From contig CP051232.1 in NCBI GenBank assembly GCA_017792445.1, positions 2,826,001 through 2,890,000 of the forward strand: a stretch of DNA of 64,000 bases. The letters run 5' to 3'. Of this stretch, positions 25,807 to 34,196 are shown one piece after another (positions within the stretch are counted from its first letter, which is position 1; each line of letters opens with the position of its first letter). The notes under the pieces were generated by a model. The model did no database searches. It saw only the letters and a list, made by a program, of their open reading frames with translations, and was not told the origin of the DNA. Source of the DNA: Maritimibacter sp. Its GTDB lineage: Bacteria > Pseudomonadota > Alphaproteobacteria > Rhodobacterales > Rhodobacteraceae. Position numbers and translations under genes: made by a program.

Positions 25807-26169
25807 ATGACCTACAAACCCGACGGCTATACCGATCTTGCGCCCTACCTCATGGTGACCGACCCCGAGGCGGTGCTGTCGTTCTGCGAAGCGGTGTTCG
25901 GGGCCGAGCGTCTGCGCGTTGTGCCCGACGGCGACCGCATCATGCATGCCGAGTGCCGCATCGGTGACACCGTCCTGATGATGGGCGGGGCCGAGGGGCC
26001 GCCGATGATGGTGCATGTCTACGTGCCGGACCCGGACGCCGTACAGGCCAAGGCGCTGGAACTGGGCGCCGAAGAGTTGCAGCCGGTGATGGAGAAGGGC
26101 GACGGCGACCGCCGAGGCGGCTTCCGCACGCCCTGCGGCACAAGCTGGTACGTGGCGAAGCAGGTCTGA
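25807..26169 (+). CDS. VOC-superfamily (glyoxalase/bleomycin resistance-like) protein
   Basis: A 120-aa single-domain protein. It begins with YTDLAPYLMVTDPEAVLSFCEAVFGAE, the opening of the PhnB/YdcE-like VOC group, and ends RRGGFRTPCGTSWYVAKQV. A metal-type His/Glu pair is only partly recognisable (IMHAECRIGDTVLMMG), and function is unknown. The ATG at 25807 is preferred over upstream in-frame starts because the domain begins there. Confidence 0.82.
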   Translation: MTYKPDGYTDLAPYLMVTDPEAVLSFCEAVFGAERLRVVPDGDRIMHAECRIGDTVLMMGGAEGPPMMVHVYVPDPDAVQAKALELGAEELQPVMEKGDGDRRGGFRTPCGTSWYVAKQV

Positions 26170-26229
26170 TCCTTCCGACCCGCAGGAACCGGATTGACCG
26201 CCGCCGTCCCGGTGCGGATGGATAGCGGC

Positions 26230-26694
26230 ATGGAACCTGATGAAGAGCGTGCGGGGCTTTCGACCCCTGTGGGACCGGTCTGGGTCGAAGCCCGCGACGG
26301 CGCGATCACTCGCGCCGGCTGGGGCGCGGCGGAGGCACCCGCAACGCCGCTTTTGTCCGAGACCATCGCCGAGTTGAACGCCTATTTCGACGGTCGCCTG
26401 ACCCGTTTCACCGTACCGCTTCAGCCCGGCGTCTCTGGCCTGTCGGCCCGCGTGCTGGACGCGATGCTGAAGATCCCCTGCGGCGAGACGCGCACCTACG
26501 GCGACCTCGCCCGCGACCTAGACGCCCCGGCGCAGGCCATCGGTCAGGCCTGCGGCGCCAATCCCATTCCGATCCTGATCCCCTGCCACCGCATCCTGTC
26601 CTCAACCGGGCTCGGCGGCTACTCCGGCGCGGGCGGGATCGAGACGAAGGTGGCGCTTTTGAAGCTGGAAGGCGCGGCGTCGCTGCTGATCTAG
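26230..26694 (+). CDS. ogt: Methylated-DNA-[protein]-cysteine S-methyltransferase
   Basis: A 154-aa stand-alone O6-alkylguanine-DNA alkyltransferase. The DNA-binding helix KIPCGETRTYGDLARDL is followed by the acceptor Cys119 in LIPCHRIL and a closing GLGGYSGAGGIETK. Start choice is uncertain: TTG 26194 and ATG 26218 are also in frame; ATG 26230 has GGATGGA about 8 bp upstream. It ends 4 bp inside the convergent pcs gene. Confidence 0.9.
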   Translation: MEPDEERAGLSTPVGPVWVEARDGAITRAGWGAAEAPATPLLSETIAELNAYFDGRLTRFTVPLQPGVSGLSARVLDAMLKIPCGETRTYGDLARDLDAPAQAIGQACGANPIPILIPCHRILSSTGLGGYSGAGGIETKVALLKLEGAASLLI

Positions 26695-27392
26695 CCCAGT
26701 CCGCGCCGCGCCGGGATCAGCTGTTGCAGGATGCCCGCGAAGACGAGGTACAGCGACGTGATCACCAGCCCCCAGTGCGCCCAGCTTTGCGGATCGAAAT
26801 CGACCCATGCGGCCCAGCCCGCGAAGAAGGTCCACGCCAGCGCCACCGGCAGCGAGACGGACCGCCAGCGGTCGGTGCGCACCGGATGGATGAACTTCAG
26901 CGGCAGGAACATCGCGACGGTCAGTACCACCACGATGAACAGGATCGCCCAATAGCTTGGCTGCAATCCGAACAGGACGATCACCACCATGTTCCAGCAT
27001 CCGGGGAAGCCGGAGAAGGAATTATCCTTCGTTTTCATGCGTGTATCGGCGAAGTAGACCACACTTGCGAAGGTGATCAGGATGATCGCCAGCCACCCGG
27101 TCCAGCCCGGCAAAAGGTGCGACTTGAACAGCGCGTAGGCGGGGATGAACACGTAGGTCAGGTAGTCGATGATCAGGTCCATCAGGACCCCGTCATACAT
27201 CGGCGCGTTCTTCTTCACGTCATAGCGTCGGGCCAGCGGGCCGTCGATGCCGTCCACGGCGAAGGCCACCACCAGCCACAGGTACATCAGGCCCCACTGC
27301 TCCTCGACGGCGGCAAGCATCGCCAGCATGGCGAAGACCGCGCCGGTGGCGGTCAGCAGGTGTACGAGTATGGCCTTGATCCGCAGCGTCAT
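26691..27392 (-). CDS. pcs: Phosphatidylcholine synthase
   Basis: A 233-aa membrane enzyme that condenses CDP-diacylglycerol with choline in one step. The CDP-alcohol phosphotransferase motif is seen as Asp50-Gly51...Ala54-Arg55, then twelve residues to Gly68, Asp72 and Asp76; this longer spacing is the form found in Pcs. About seven hydrophobic helices are present. Pcs is typical of alphaproteobacteria with phosphatidylcholine membranes and relies on external choline. Confidence 0.93.
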   Translation of the reverse strand: MTLRIKAILVHLLTATGAVFAMLAMLAAVEEQWGLMYLWLVVAFAVDGIDGPLARRYDVKKNAPMYDGVLMDLIIDYLTYVFIPAYALFKSHLLPGWTGWLAIILITFASVVYFADTRMKTKDNSFSGFPGCWNMVVIVLFGLQPSYWAILFIVVVLTVAMFLPLKFIHPVRTDRWRSVSLPVALAWTFFAGWAAWVDFDPQSWAHWGLVITSLYLVFAGILQQLIPARRGLG

Positions 27393-27431
27393 TCGCCCCT
27401 CATGTCGTATCGTGCGCCGCAGCGCAAACAG

Positions 27432-27977
27432 TTATGGCCCGGCCGGGGCGGCGCCGGTCCGTGGTGGCCCGTCGCGCCACAGCGTCACCGCGGGCTGCCC
27501 GTTATAGGCGATGTCCCGCGCGGCCCCGAAGCCAAGCTTGCGCGCCACGTGCATCGACGCCGCGTGCGCCGGGTCGAACAGCGCGAAGGTGCGCGGGTAT
27601 CGCCGGTCGATCCAGCCAAGCGCCGCCTGCATCGCCTCGGTCGCCAGCCCCTTGCCATGGGCATGCGTCGCCAGCACCCAGCCGGCCTCGGGAATGCCCG
27701 TCACGTCGACCGACAGGTCCCGGCGATAGTCGGCAAAGCCGATCTCGCCGACGAAGCGCCCGTCCGCCTTCGCCTCGGCCACCCAATAGCCATAGCCCAC
27801 CATGGCCCAATGCCCGGCATAGCGCAGGAACCGCTGCCACGACTGTTCCGCCGTCTGCGGCGTGCCTTGGATGAAGCGCACGACGGCCGGGTCGGCCCAC
27901 ATCGCCGCCGAGGCGGCGAAATCGTCGGGCCGGTGGCCGCGCAGGATCAGGCGAGGGGTGTCGAGGGTCGGGATCAT
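27432..27977 (-). CDS. GNAT-family N-acetyltransferase
   Basis: A 181-aa acetyltransferase of the RimJ/RimL-like group. It opens TLDTPRLILRGHRPDDF and has the acetyl-CoA segment ATHAHGKGLATEAMQAAL and the late HVARKLGFGAARD. The target is unknown. It follows xerC by 17 bp on the same strand. Confidence 0.88.
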   Translation of the reverse strand: MIPTLDTPRLILRGHRPDDFAASAAMWADPAVVRFIQGTPQTAEQSWQRFLRYAGHWAMVGYGYWVAEAKADGRFVGEIGFADYRRDLSVDVTGIPEAGWVLATHAHGKGLATEAMQAALGWIDRRYPRTFALFDPAHAASMHVARKLGFGAARDIAYNGQPAVTLWRDGPPRTGAAPAGP

Positions 27978-27994
27978 GGTGCGGCGGGCTCGTC

Positions 27995-28939
27995 TCAGGC
28001 CTTGGGGTGCGCCTTGTCGTAGACTTCCATCAGCCGCGCCTGGTCCACGGCGGTATAGGCCTGCGTGGTCGACAGCGAGGCGTGGCCCAGCAGTTCCTGT
28101 ATCGCGCGCAGGTCGCCTCCCGCCGACAGAAGGTGCGTGGCGAAGCTGTGGCGCAGGGCGTGGGGCGTCACGGTGGCCGGCAGGCCCAGCTGCATCCGCG
28201 CCTGCTGCATCGCCTTGCGGATCAGCCGCGGGTTCACCGGACCGCCACGCGCGCCACGGAACAGCGGCGCCTCGGGTTCGACGGGGTAGGGGCAGGCGCG
28301 CAGGTAGGCGTCCACCGCGCGGCGTGCGGCGGGGATCACCGGCACCAGCCGCTCTTTGCCGCCCTTGCCCCGGATGCGCAGGACCTCGGGCAGCGGCGCC
28401 TCGGCCCCGGTCAGGCCCAGCCCTTCCGAAATCCGCAACCCGCAGCCATACAGCAGCGTAACGATCGCCACGTCGCGGGCGGCGACCCAGTCCTTCTGCG
28501 ATTGCAGCTCCACCGTCCCGATCATCTCGCGCGCCGCCTCGGGCGTCAGGGGGCGGGGCAGCTTGCGCTGGTACTTGGGTGTCCGGGCCGACAGGATCGC
28601 GGTCGGGTCGAACCCGTCGCGCTCGGCGGCCCAGGTGGTGAAGGTCTTCACCGCCGACAGCGCCCGCGCCAGGGACCGCGCGCCAAGCCCATCCGCCCGC
28701 TCGCGCGCCATCCAGGCCCGCATATCCGATACGGTCACATCGCCCAGCACGGCGGTCCCCATCGCGCCGCCGCGATGATGCGCGAGAAAGGCGAGAAAGC
28801 CGCGCACGTCGCGGCCATAGGCGGTGATGGTGTTGGCCGAGGCGCCGTCCAGCGCCTTCAGATGCTCCAGCCACCGGGACAGCGCCTCGCGCAGCCCCGG
28901 CGACAGGGCGAGTGTCTCGTCCGTCGCGGTGCCGGTCAC
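27995..28939 (-). CDS. xerC: Tyrosine recombinase XerC
   Basis: A 314-aa site-specific recombinase for chromosome dimer resolution. An N-terminal SAM-like core-binding domain (residues 15-110) precedes the catalytic domain with Arg169 (GCGLRISEG), Lys192 (GKGGKERLVP), His260/Arg263 (HALRHSFATHLL), His286 (LLGHASLSTTQ) and Tyr295. Position next to DUF484, as in many alphaproteobacteria, supports XerC rather than an integrase of a mobile element. Confidence 0.95.
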   Translation of the reverse strand: MTGTATDETLALSPGLREALSRWLEHLKALDGASANTITAYGRDVRGFLAFLAHHRGGAMGTAVLGDVTVSDMRAWMARERADGLGARSLARALSAVKTFTTWAAERDGFDPTAILSARTPKYQRKLPRPLTPEAAREMIGTVELQSQKDWVAARDVAIVTLLYGCGLRISEGLGLTGAEAPLPEVLRIRGKGGKERLVPVIPAARRAVDAYLRACPYPVEPEAPLFRGARGGPVNPRLIRKAMQQARMQLGLPATVTPHALRHSFATHLLSAGGDLRAIQELLGHASLSTTQAYTAVDQARLMEVYDKAHPKA

Positions 28940-29646
28940 GCCAGCCAGCGGCGCATGGCGCGCTCGAAGACACCGGCGAAGAAGGTCAGAAGGTCGGTGC
29001 CCTGCGTCGGCTTGAACTGGTGCGGATCTTCCGCGCCCAGGACCAGCATGCCCGGCAGCCGGCCCTTGCCGAAGTCCAGCCGCAGGCAGGCTTCCGACCG
29101 GATCCAGTCCGACCGCTCGCCGTAGATCATGTCGCTCTCGGGCTGCACCTGCCGCAGCGTGACCTGCCGCACCGGCACGTTGCGGCCCTGCGTCAGGTAG
29201 GCCTCGACGAAGCCCGGATCGACCACCAGCAGCGTGTCGCCCAGCCCCCGCGCGGCGGGGTCCTCGTTCGCGACCTGCGATTCCAGCACCAGCCGCAGCG
29301 CGTCCAGCCGCAGGATGTCCGAAATCTCGGTGTTCAGGTTCTTCAGGAAGTCCTCGAACCCGGTCGGGTCCAGCATCTTCAGCACCGCGCGGTGGATCAT
29401 GTTGGTGCCCGCGAGGTTCTCGTAGGCCGCCGCGATGACGTGGCGATGGGTTTCTTCCAGCCGTTCCAGCCGCGACTCCAGCCGCTCCATCGCGATCCCG
29501 CGCAGGTCGACGATGTTGCCGCCCATGATCTTCTCGTTCGCGGCGATCAGCGCGCGCATGAGATCGCGGTCTTCCAGGATGACTTCGGGCTCGGAAATGA
29601 TCTTTGTCCGCAGATCCCCGGGGATCGCGGCGTTTTCGCTCGACAT
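28936..29646 (-). CDS. DUF484 family protein
   Basis: A 236-aa protein of the DUF484 family (GAF-like fold). A predicted N-terminal helix/coiled part (LEDRDLMRALIAANEKIMGGNIVDLRGIAMERLESRLERLEETH in outline) is followed by a sensory-type domain from about residue 80. Its stop overlaps the xerC start by 4 bp; this DUF484-XerC pairing is common across Proteobacteria, although the function is unknown. Confidence 0.88.
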   Translation of the reverse strand: MSSENAAIPGDLRTKIISEPEVILEDRDLMRALIAANEKIMGGNIVDLRGIAMERLESRLERLEETHRHVIAAAYENLAGTNMIHRAVLKMLDPTGFEDFLKNLNTEISDILRLDALRLVLESQVANEDPAARGLGDTLLVVDPGFVEAYLTQGRNVPVRQVTLRQVQPESDMIYGERSDWIRSEACLRLDFGKGRLPGMLVLGAEDPHQFKPTQGTDLLTFFAGVFERAMRRWLA

Positions 29647-29937
29647 GCCTGCCTCGTATCTGCTCCCGGCGCCTTCGTGGGAACCGGTTGGTTTTTCTGC
29701 CTAAGGTTCTGCCCGCTCGCGGGCCGACCAGTCCAGAAAATTGTCCACAGCCTCCGGGTTCCGCCGCCGGGGTGGCAGGCGGGACACAGGCACTTCAGTG
29801 GCCGACACCGGGCCACGAGCCGCCGGATCCCCCTTCTTCTCTTGCCAAAATACCTCGGGGGAGCCGCGCAGCGGCGGGGGCAGAGCCCCCTGTGAAAGCA
29901 AGGGGCAGGGGCACGGGGTTGGGAAAGGGCGCGGACC
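29647..29937. other. Intergenic region with conserved GC-rich element
   Basis: 291 bp between the DUF484 gene and the TrpD2-like gene. A minus-strand frame of 36 codons (29701-29808, GTG start) exists but has no recognisable domain, and I do not call it. The part 29831-29891 (CTTGCCAAAATACCTCGGGG followed by a GGGGGC...GCCCCC hairpin) resembles an intergenic motif I recall seeing often near gene ends in Rhodobacteraceae; I could not verify this here. Confidence 0.45.
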
Positions 29938-30903
29938 TCAGGCCGCCAGCGCCCGGGTGCGACCGTCCCACAGCTCGCGCGCCGCCCGTTCCGGCCCGGC
30001 CACGCCCAGCGTGTCCAGCGCCAGCGCGGCGGTGCCCACGACGATCGCCTCCGAGAACGGATCGTCCAGCCGCCCTTCCCACAGCGCGACCAGCCGCGCC
30101 GGATCGGTCTCGCCGTCGTTCAGCCGCCGCGTCTCGTCGATCAGCTCGGGCCAGCCCTGCTCCCACGCCGCGCCGCCGCGCAGCCCGTAGCCCGCGACGC
30201 CCTTTGCCGGGTTCCGCTCGAACTCGCCGCCGCCGCCCTTGATCACGGTCAGCGCGGGCAGACCCAGCAGCGCGCCCGCGTCCTGCTGCAATTCGCGGTA
30301 GGGCGGGTGGAACACGCCCTGCACCGAGGCCGCCGCACCGCCGGGGTTCAGCACCCGCAGAACCGTGTTGATGCAGGACCGCAGGCCAAGGTGGGTGCGC
30401 AGTTGCAAAAGCTCCAGCAAGCGGGGCGAGAAGGCTTCCAGCGGCATATAGGCGATACCGGCGTGTTCCAGCGACGCCGCGACCGCGTCCGCCGTTTCCG
30501 CCACCGGGATACCGACCAGCGGCAGCGCGTGCCGGACCGAGGCATGTTCGGACTGGTGCGAATTCCAGCCGTGCATCAGCACCGGGTATCCCGCCGAGGC
30601 GACAAGCCGCGCCGACAGCAGGAACCACGGCAGCCCCCGGGTCCGGCCCGCCGCATAGCTCGGCCAGTCCAGCGCCGGGGCGGGCAGGGCCGGAAGGGAG
30701 GCGCGGGCCGCCTCGGCGAAGCCCGCGATCTCGTCGGGGACCTCGCCTTTCATGCGCATCAGCATCAGCATCGCGCCGATGGCTTCCGGGGCGGCCTCGC
30801 CGTTCAGGACCAGCGTCAGCGCCTCGAAGGCTTCCTCCCGCGTCAGCGAGCGCGAGCGGCCGGGACCCCGGCCGAGGATGCGGACGTAGGGGGCGATGGT
30901 CAT
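29938..30903 (-). CDS. TrpD2/YbiB-like protein (glycosyl transferase/anthranilate phosphoribosyltransferase fold)
   Basis: A 321-aa protein of the anthranilate phosphoribosyltransferase-like family. The N-terminal helical part (LTREEAFEALTLVLNGEAAPEAIGAMLMLMRMKGE) and a NPG-containing segment (LRVLNPGGAA) match TrpD2/YbiB proteins, which lack full TrpD activity and have been linked to DNA binding. GGGGEFERNPAKG is a further family mark. In this order of bacteria it often follows nasA, but no role in nitrate use is known. Confidence 0.83.
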   Translation of the reverse strand: MTIAPYVRILGRGPGRSRSLTREEAFEALTLVLNGEAAPEAIGAMLMLMRMKGEVPDEIAGFAEAARASLPALPAPALDWPSYAAGRTRGLPWFLLSARLVASAGYPVLMHGWNSHQSEHASVRHALPLVGIPVAETADAVAASLEHAGIAYMPLEAFSPRLLELLQLRTHLGLRSCINTVLRVLNPGGAAASVQGVFHPPYRELQQDAGALLGLPALTVIKGGGGEFERNPAKGVAGYGLRGGAAWEQGWPELIDETRRLNDGETDPARLVALWEGRLDDPFSEAIVVGTAALALDTLGVAGPERAARELWDGRTRALAA

Positions 30904-30921
30904 CGACGGCTCATGGCGGGA

Positions 30922-33873
30922 TCACTCCGCGGCTTTGGGGGGCAGGGCTGCCTTCTGGAGTAGCGCCGCGATCTCCGGCCGGCAAGAGCCGCAGTTGGTG
31001 CCCGCCTGAAGCGCCGCGCCGATCGCTTCGACGGTGCACAGGCCCTGATCCTCGATCGCGGTCAGGATTGTGTTCACGCCGACGTTGAAGCAGGCGCACA
31101 GCACCGGCCCCGGATCGGGGCGGTCGGCGGGCGCGCGGCCCGAGATCGCTCCGGGCGCCTCGGTTCCCGGCAGCCCGGCCACGTAGTCGCGCATCAGCCC
31201 CACCGGTTCAGGAGCGACGAACAGCGCCGCGACCAGCCGGTCGCCCTCGTGGAATGCCAGCCGGTGAATGCCCCGGCCCGCGTCGCTGACCACCTGCACG
31301 GTCGCCTCGGTGCCGAACAGCTTGCGCGCCCAGGCTTCCCAGTCCGCCGGCGCCTCGCGCCCCGCCAGTTCCGCGCGCCATCCGTTGCGGGTGCGGGCGC
31401 GGGCCCAGTACTCGGCGTCGGGCGTCATGTCGCCCGCCGAGACTGCAAAGGCGTACCAGCCCGCCTCGAACTTCTTCATCGCCACCACCGAGGCCTTGCT
31501 TTCCGGCTGCCCCGACACCGGGTCGGTCACGGGCGCCACCAGCGCGTCGATCCGGGCCGAGGGCGCGGTCTCGCCGGTCCAGTGCATCGGCGCGAAGACC
31601 TCGCCCGGGCGGACCTTGTCGGTCACCACGACCCGCAGGATCGCGCGGCCCTGCGTGCTGGTCAGCTCGACAAGATCGGCGGGCGCAAGCCCCAGCTCGG
31701 CGGCGTCGTCAGGGTGGATCTCGCAGAACGGTTCCGGCAGGTGTGCAGAGAGCCGCGGCGATTTCGCGGTGCGGGTCATCGTGTGCCACTGGTCCCGCAG
31801 CCGCCCCGTGTTCAGGCGGTATGGGAAGCGGCGGCCGCGCTTCGATTCCGGCGGGCGGTAGTTCAGCGGGAGCATCCGAGCCTTGCCGTCCGGAGTGTAG
31901 AACTGCCCGTCGGCGAAGAACCGGCCGCCCTGCCGGGTGGCGGTCAGCGGCCAGCGGAACGGCTCCATCGCGTCATAGTCGATGTCGCGCATCCGCGTTG
32001 CCGCCGAGATGTCGAAGTCGCGTCCGAAGATCCCGGCAACCTGGCTGAGACCGGCGTATTCGCGGAAGATCTCGACCGGCGTGGAATAGTCGAAGGCATG
32101 ACGCCAACCCATGCGGCGGCCGACCTCGGCGAGGATCTCCCAGTCGGGCCGCGCCTGTCCCGGCACCGGCAGCGCTGCGCGCTGGCGGCTGATGGTGCGG
32201 TCCGAGTTGGTGACCGTTCCGTTCTTCTCGCCCCAGGCGGCGGCGGGCAGCAGCACATGCGCCAGCCGCGCGGTGTCGTTCTGAGCGGTGATATCGCTGA
32301 CCACCACGAAGTCGCAGCCCTTGATCGCGTCGCGCACCGCGTCGGCGTCGGGCATCGACACGGCGGGGTTGGTGTGGATGATCCACAGCGCCTTGATCCT
32401 CCCGTCGCCCACGGCGCGGAACATGTCGACGGCCTTCAGCCCTGGCGCGGTCGCGATGGTCGGCGCGTTCCAGAAGTCGCGCACCGCGCGGCGGTGGTCG
32501 GCGTTCTCGATATCGAGGTGACAGGCCAGCATGTTGGCAAGCCCGCCCACCTCGCGCCCGCCCATCGCGTTGGGCTGTCCGGTGACGCTGAACGGCCCCA
32601 TGCCGGGCTTGCCGATGCGGCCGGTGGCAAGGTGGCAGTTCAGGATCGAGTTCACCTTGTCGGCGCCCGACGAGGACTGGTTCACGCCCTGACTGAAGAT
32701 CGTGACGACCTTCTCGGTGCCGATCCACATGTTGTAGAACCGGTCGATCAGCGCCTGCGGCAGCTTGGTGACCTCGGCAGGCCGTGCGGTGGACGCGGCG
32801 GCGAGCGCGGCGTTGAAGCCCTCGACGTGGCGCATATAGCCTTTGTCCAGCGCGCCCATCTGGTGAATGCGCGACAGCAGGCCGTTGAACAGCTCGACAT
32901 CGGTGCCGGATTCGATCTGCAGGTGAATGTCCGCCCGGTCACAGGACGCGGTGCGGCGCGGATCGACCACGGCGATCTTCATGTGCGGGCGCTGTTTCTG
33001 CGCCGCGATCACGCGCTGGTACAGGACCGGGTGGCACCATGCGAGGTTCGAGCCGACCAGAACCACAAGGTCGGCGTCCTCGATGTCGTCATAGGTGCCG
33101 GGCACGGTGTCGGTCCCGAAGGCGCGGCGCTGGCCGGCGACGGTCGAGGCCATGCACAGCCGGGAATTGGTGTCGATGTTGCCCGAGCCGATGAAGCCTT
33201 TCATCAGCTTGTTGGCGACGTAGTAGTCTTCCGTCAGCAACTGGCCCGAAACGTAGAAGGCGACGCTGTCGGGGCCGTGTTTCGCGATGGTCTCGCCGAA
33301 GCGGGTCGCGACGAGGTCCAGCGCGCTGTCCCAGTCGGTGTCCGCGCCGTTCACGCGCGGGGCGAGCAGGCGGTCGTCAAGGCCGACGGTCTCGCCCAGT
33401 GCGATGCCCTTCGAGCACAGGCGGCCCCGGTTGGCGGGGTGGTCCGGGTCGCCCTTGACCTCGATGCCGCCCTGACCGTCGGGGGTCAGCAGGACGCCGC
33501 ATCCGACGCCGCAGTAGGCGCAGGTGGAGCGGACAGTGGTTTGGGGTGGGGTGGCTGCCCCCTCCCCCGACCCCTCCCCCTGTAGAGGGGGAGGGGAGCT
33601 ATGGGTGGCGCCGTTCGTGCCAAGGGTCGCGGCGGGGGAACTCCCTCCCCCTTGCAGGGGGAGGGTCGGGGAGGGGGGCACGCCCCCAGAGCCATCCGCA
33701 CTCCCTCCCGCTTGCAGGGGGAGGCTCGGGGAGGGGGTCACCCCCCCAGAAGCATCCGCACTCCCTCCCGCTTGCAGGGGGAGGGTCGGGGAGGGGGTCA
33801 CCCCCCCAGAGCCATCCGCACTCCCTCCCCCTGCCAGGGGGAGGGCTGGGGAGGGGGTCCCCTCCGAAGTCAC
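30922..33873 (-). CDS. nasA: Assimilatory nitrate reductase catalytic subunit with in-frame N-terminal repeat extension
   Basis: A 983-aa molybdopterin (bis-MGD) enzyme reducing nitrate to nitrite. The [4Fe-4S] motif Cys118/121/125 (CAYCGVGC) plus Cys in GRLCSKG opens the real enzyme. A C-terminal BFD-type [2Fe-2S] domain (VLCACFNVGVN...GTNCGSCRPEI) matches the NasA subgroup. Residues 1-116 are abnormal: a Gly/Pro/Ser-rich run of 20-residue repeats encoded by 60-bp palindromic DNA repeats. No start codon fits just before the CAYC motif, so translation should start at GTG 33873, which overlaps the nirD stop (GTGA). The enzyme may carry, or process off, this extension. Confidence 0.93.
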   Translation of the reverse strand: MTSEGTPSPALPLAGGGSADGSGGVTPSPTLPLQAGGSADASGGVTPSPSLPLQAGGSADGSGGVPPSPTLPLQGGGSSPAATLGTNGATHSSPPPLQGEGSGEGAATPPQTTVRSTCAYCGVGCGVLLTPDGQGGIEVKGDPDHPANRGRLCSKGIALGETVGLDDRLLAPRVNGADTDWDSALDLVATRFGETIAKHGPDSVAFYVSGQLLTEDYYVANKLMKGFIGSGNIDTNSRLCMASTVAGQRRAFGTDTVPGTYDDIEDADLVVLVGSNLAWCHPVLYQRVIAAQKQRPHMKIAVVDPRRTASCDRADIHLQIESGTDVELFNGLLSRIHQMGALDKGYMRHVEGFNAALAAASTARPAEVTKLPQALIDRFYNMWIGTEKVVTIFSQGVNQSSSGADKVNSILNCHLATGRIGKPGMGPFSVTGQPNAMGGREVGGLANMLACHLDIENADHRRAVRDFWNAPTIATAPGLKAVDMFRAVGDGRIKALWIIHTNPAVSMPDADAVRDAIKGCDFVVVSDITAQNDTARLAHVLLPAAAWGEKNGTVTNSDRTISRQRAALPVPGQARPDWEILAEVGRRMGWRHAFDYSTPVEIFREYAGLSQVAGIFGRDFDISAATRMRDIDYDAMEPFRWPLTATRQGGRFFADGQFYTPDGKARMLPLNYRPPESKRGRRFPYRLNTGRLRDQWHTMTRTAKSPRLSAHLPEPFCEIHPDDAAELGLAPADLVELTSTQGRAILRVVVTDKVRPGEVFAPMHWTGETAPSARIDALVAPVTDPVSGQPESKASVVAMKKFEAGWYAFAVSAGDMTPDAEYWARARTRNGWRAELAGREAPADWEAWARKLFGTEATVQVVSDAGRGIHRLAFHEGDRLVAALFVAPEPVGLMRDYVAGLPGTEAPGAISGRAPADRPDPGPVLCACFNVGVNTILTAIEDQGLCTVEAIGAALQAGTNCGSCRPEIAALLQKAALPPKAAE
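33571..33596. repeat. G-rich palindrome inside the nasA 5' end
   Basis: CCCCTCCCCCT-GTAG-AGGGGGAGGGG has perfect 11-bp arms. It belongs to the same hairpin family as the tandem array at 33641-33863 but is separated from it by about 45 bp of unrelated sequence (encoding roughly SSPAATLGTNGATH). Confidence 0.8.
33641..33863. repeat. 60-bp tandem palindromic repeat, about 3.7 copies, inside nasA
   Basis: Units begin at 33641, 33701, 33761 and 33821 with exact 60-bp period. Each contains CTCCCTCCC, a short spacer and GGGGGAGG (a hairpin of 8-10 bp), then GGTCACCCCCCCAGA and the constant GCATCCGCA or CCATCCGCA. Sixty is divisible by three, so the nasA frame stays open, and each copy adds about 20 residues (PLxxGGSADGSGGVTPSP). 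Confidence 0.93.
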
Positions 33874-34196
33874 GCCGCGCTCCGCCGGCTCAGCGTGTCG
33901 CCATCGATCAGCACACGCCCGTCCTCGACCCGCACCGGGTAGGTCTCGATCGCATAGCCGTCCGTCCCCGCGCCGGTCTCCAGGTCGAACACCGAATTAT
34001 GCAGCGGGCAGGTGACCTTGTTGCCGTGGACGATCCCTTCGGACAGCGGGCCGCCCTTGTGCGGGCAGGTGTTCGTCACCGCGAACACCCGGTCGTCGCC
34101 GGTGCGGAACAGCCCGATGCAGCCAAGCTGCGTCTTCAGCACCCGCGCCCCGCGCGCCGGGATGTCGTCGATGTGGCCGATGTCGATCCAGCTCAT
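33870..34196 (-). CDS. nirD: Nitrite reductase (NADH) small subunit
   Basis: A 108-aa Rieske-fold protein paired with NirB. It keeps both ligand pairs Cys-Pro-His (NTCPHKGGPLS) and Cys-Pro-Leu-His (VTCPLHNSVFD), so it may bind a [2Fe-2S] cluster, unlike E. coli NirD. The ATG at 34196 is preceded by AAAGGAG and overlaps the stop of a 13-codon relay frame following nirB. The stop overlaps the nasA GTG start. Confidence 0.94.
   Translation of the reverse strand: MSWIDIGHIDDIPARGARVLKTQLGCIGLFRTGDDRVFAVTNTCPHKGGPLSEGIVHGNKVTCPLHNSVFDLETGAGTDGYAIETYPVRVEDGRVLIDGDTLSRRSAA

Noticed and set aside
29701-29808. Small minus-strand gene of 36 codons
   Set aside because: No homology recognised by eye, GTG start without a convincing Shine-Dalgarno; kept only as a note under the intergenic entry.
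31249-33585. A 778-codon plus-strand frame opposite nasA
   Set aside because: Shadow of nasA codon bias; no recognisable domain.
33641-33863. CRISPR array
   Set aside because: The 60-bp units are fully tandem with no variable spacers, and no cas genes are present.
33601-33942. Plus-strand repeat protein frame over the nasA repeats (GGGTPSPLQGEGRGGG-like)
   Set aside because: The palindromic repeat is open in several frames; the minus-strand frame is the one fused to the NasA catalytic domain.
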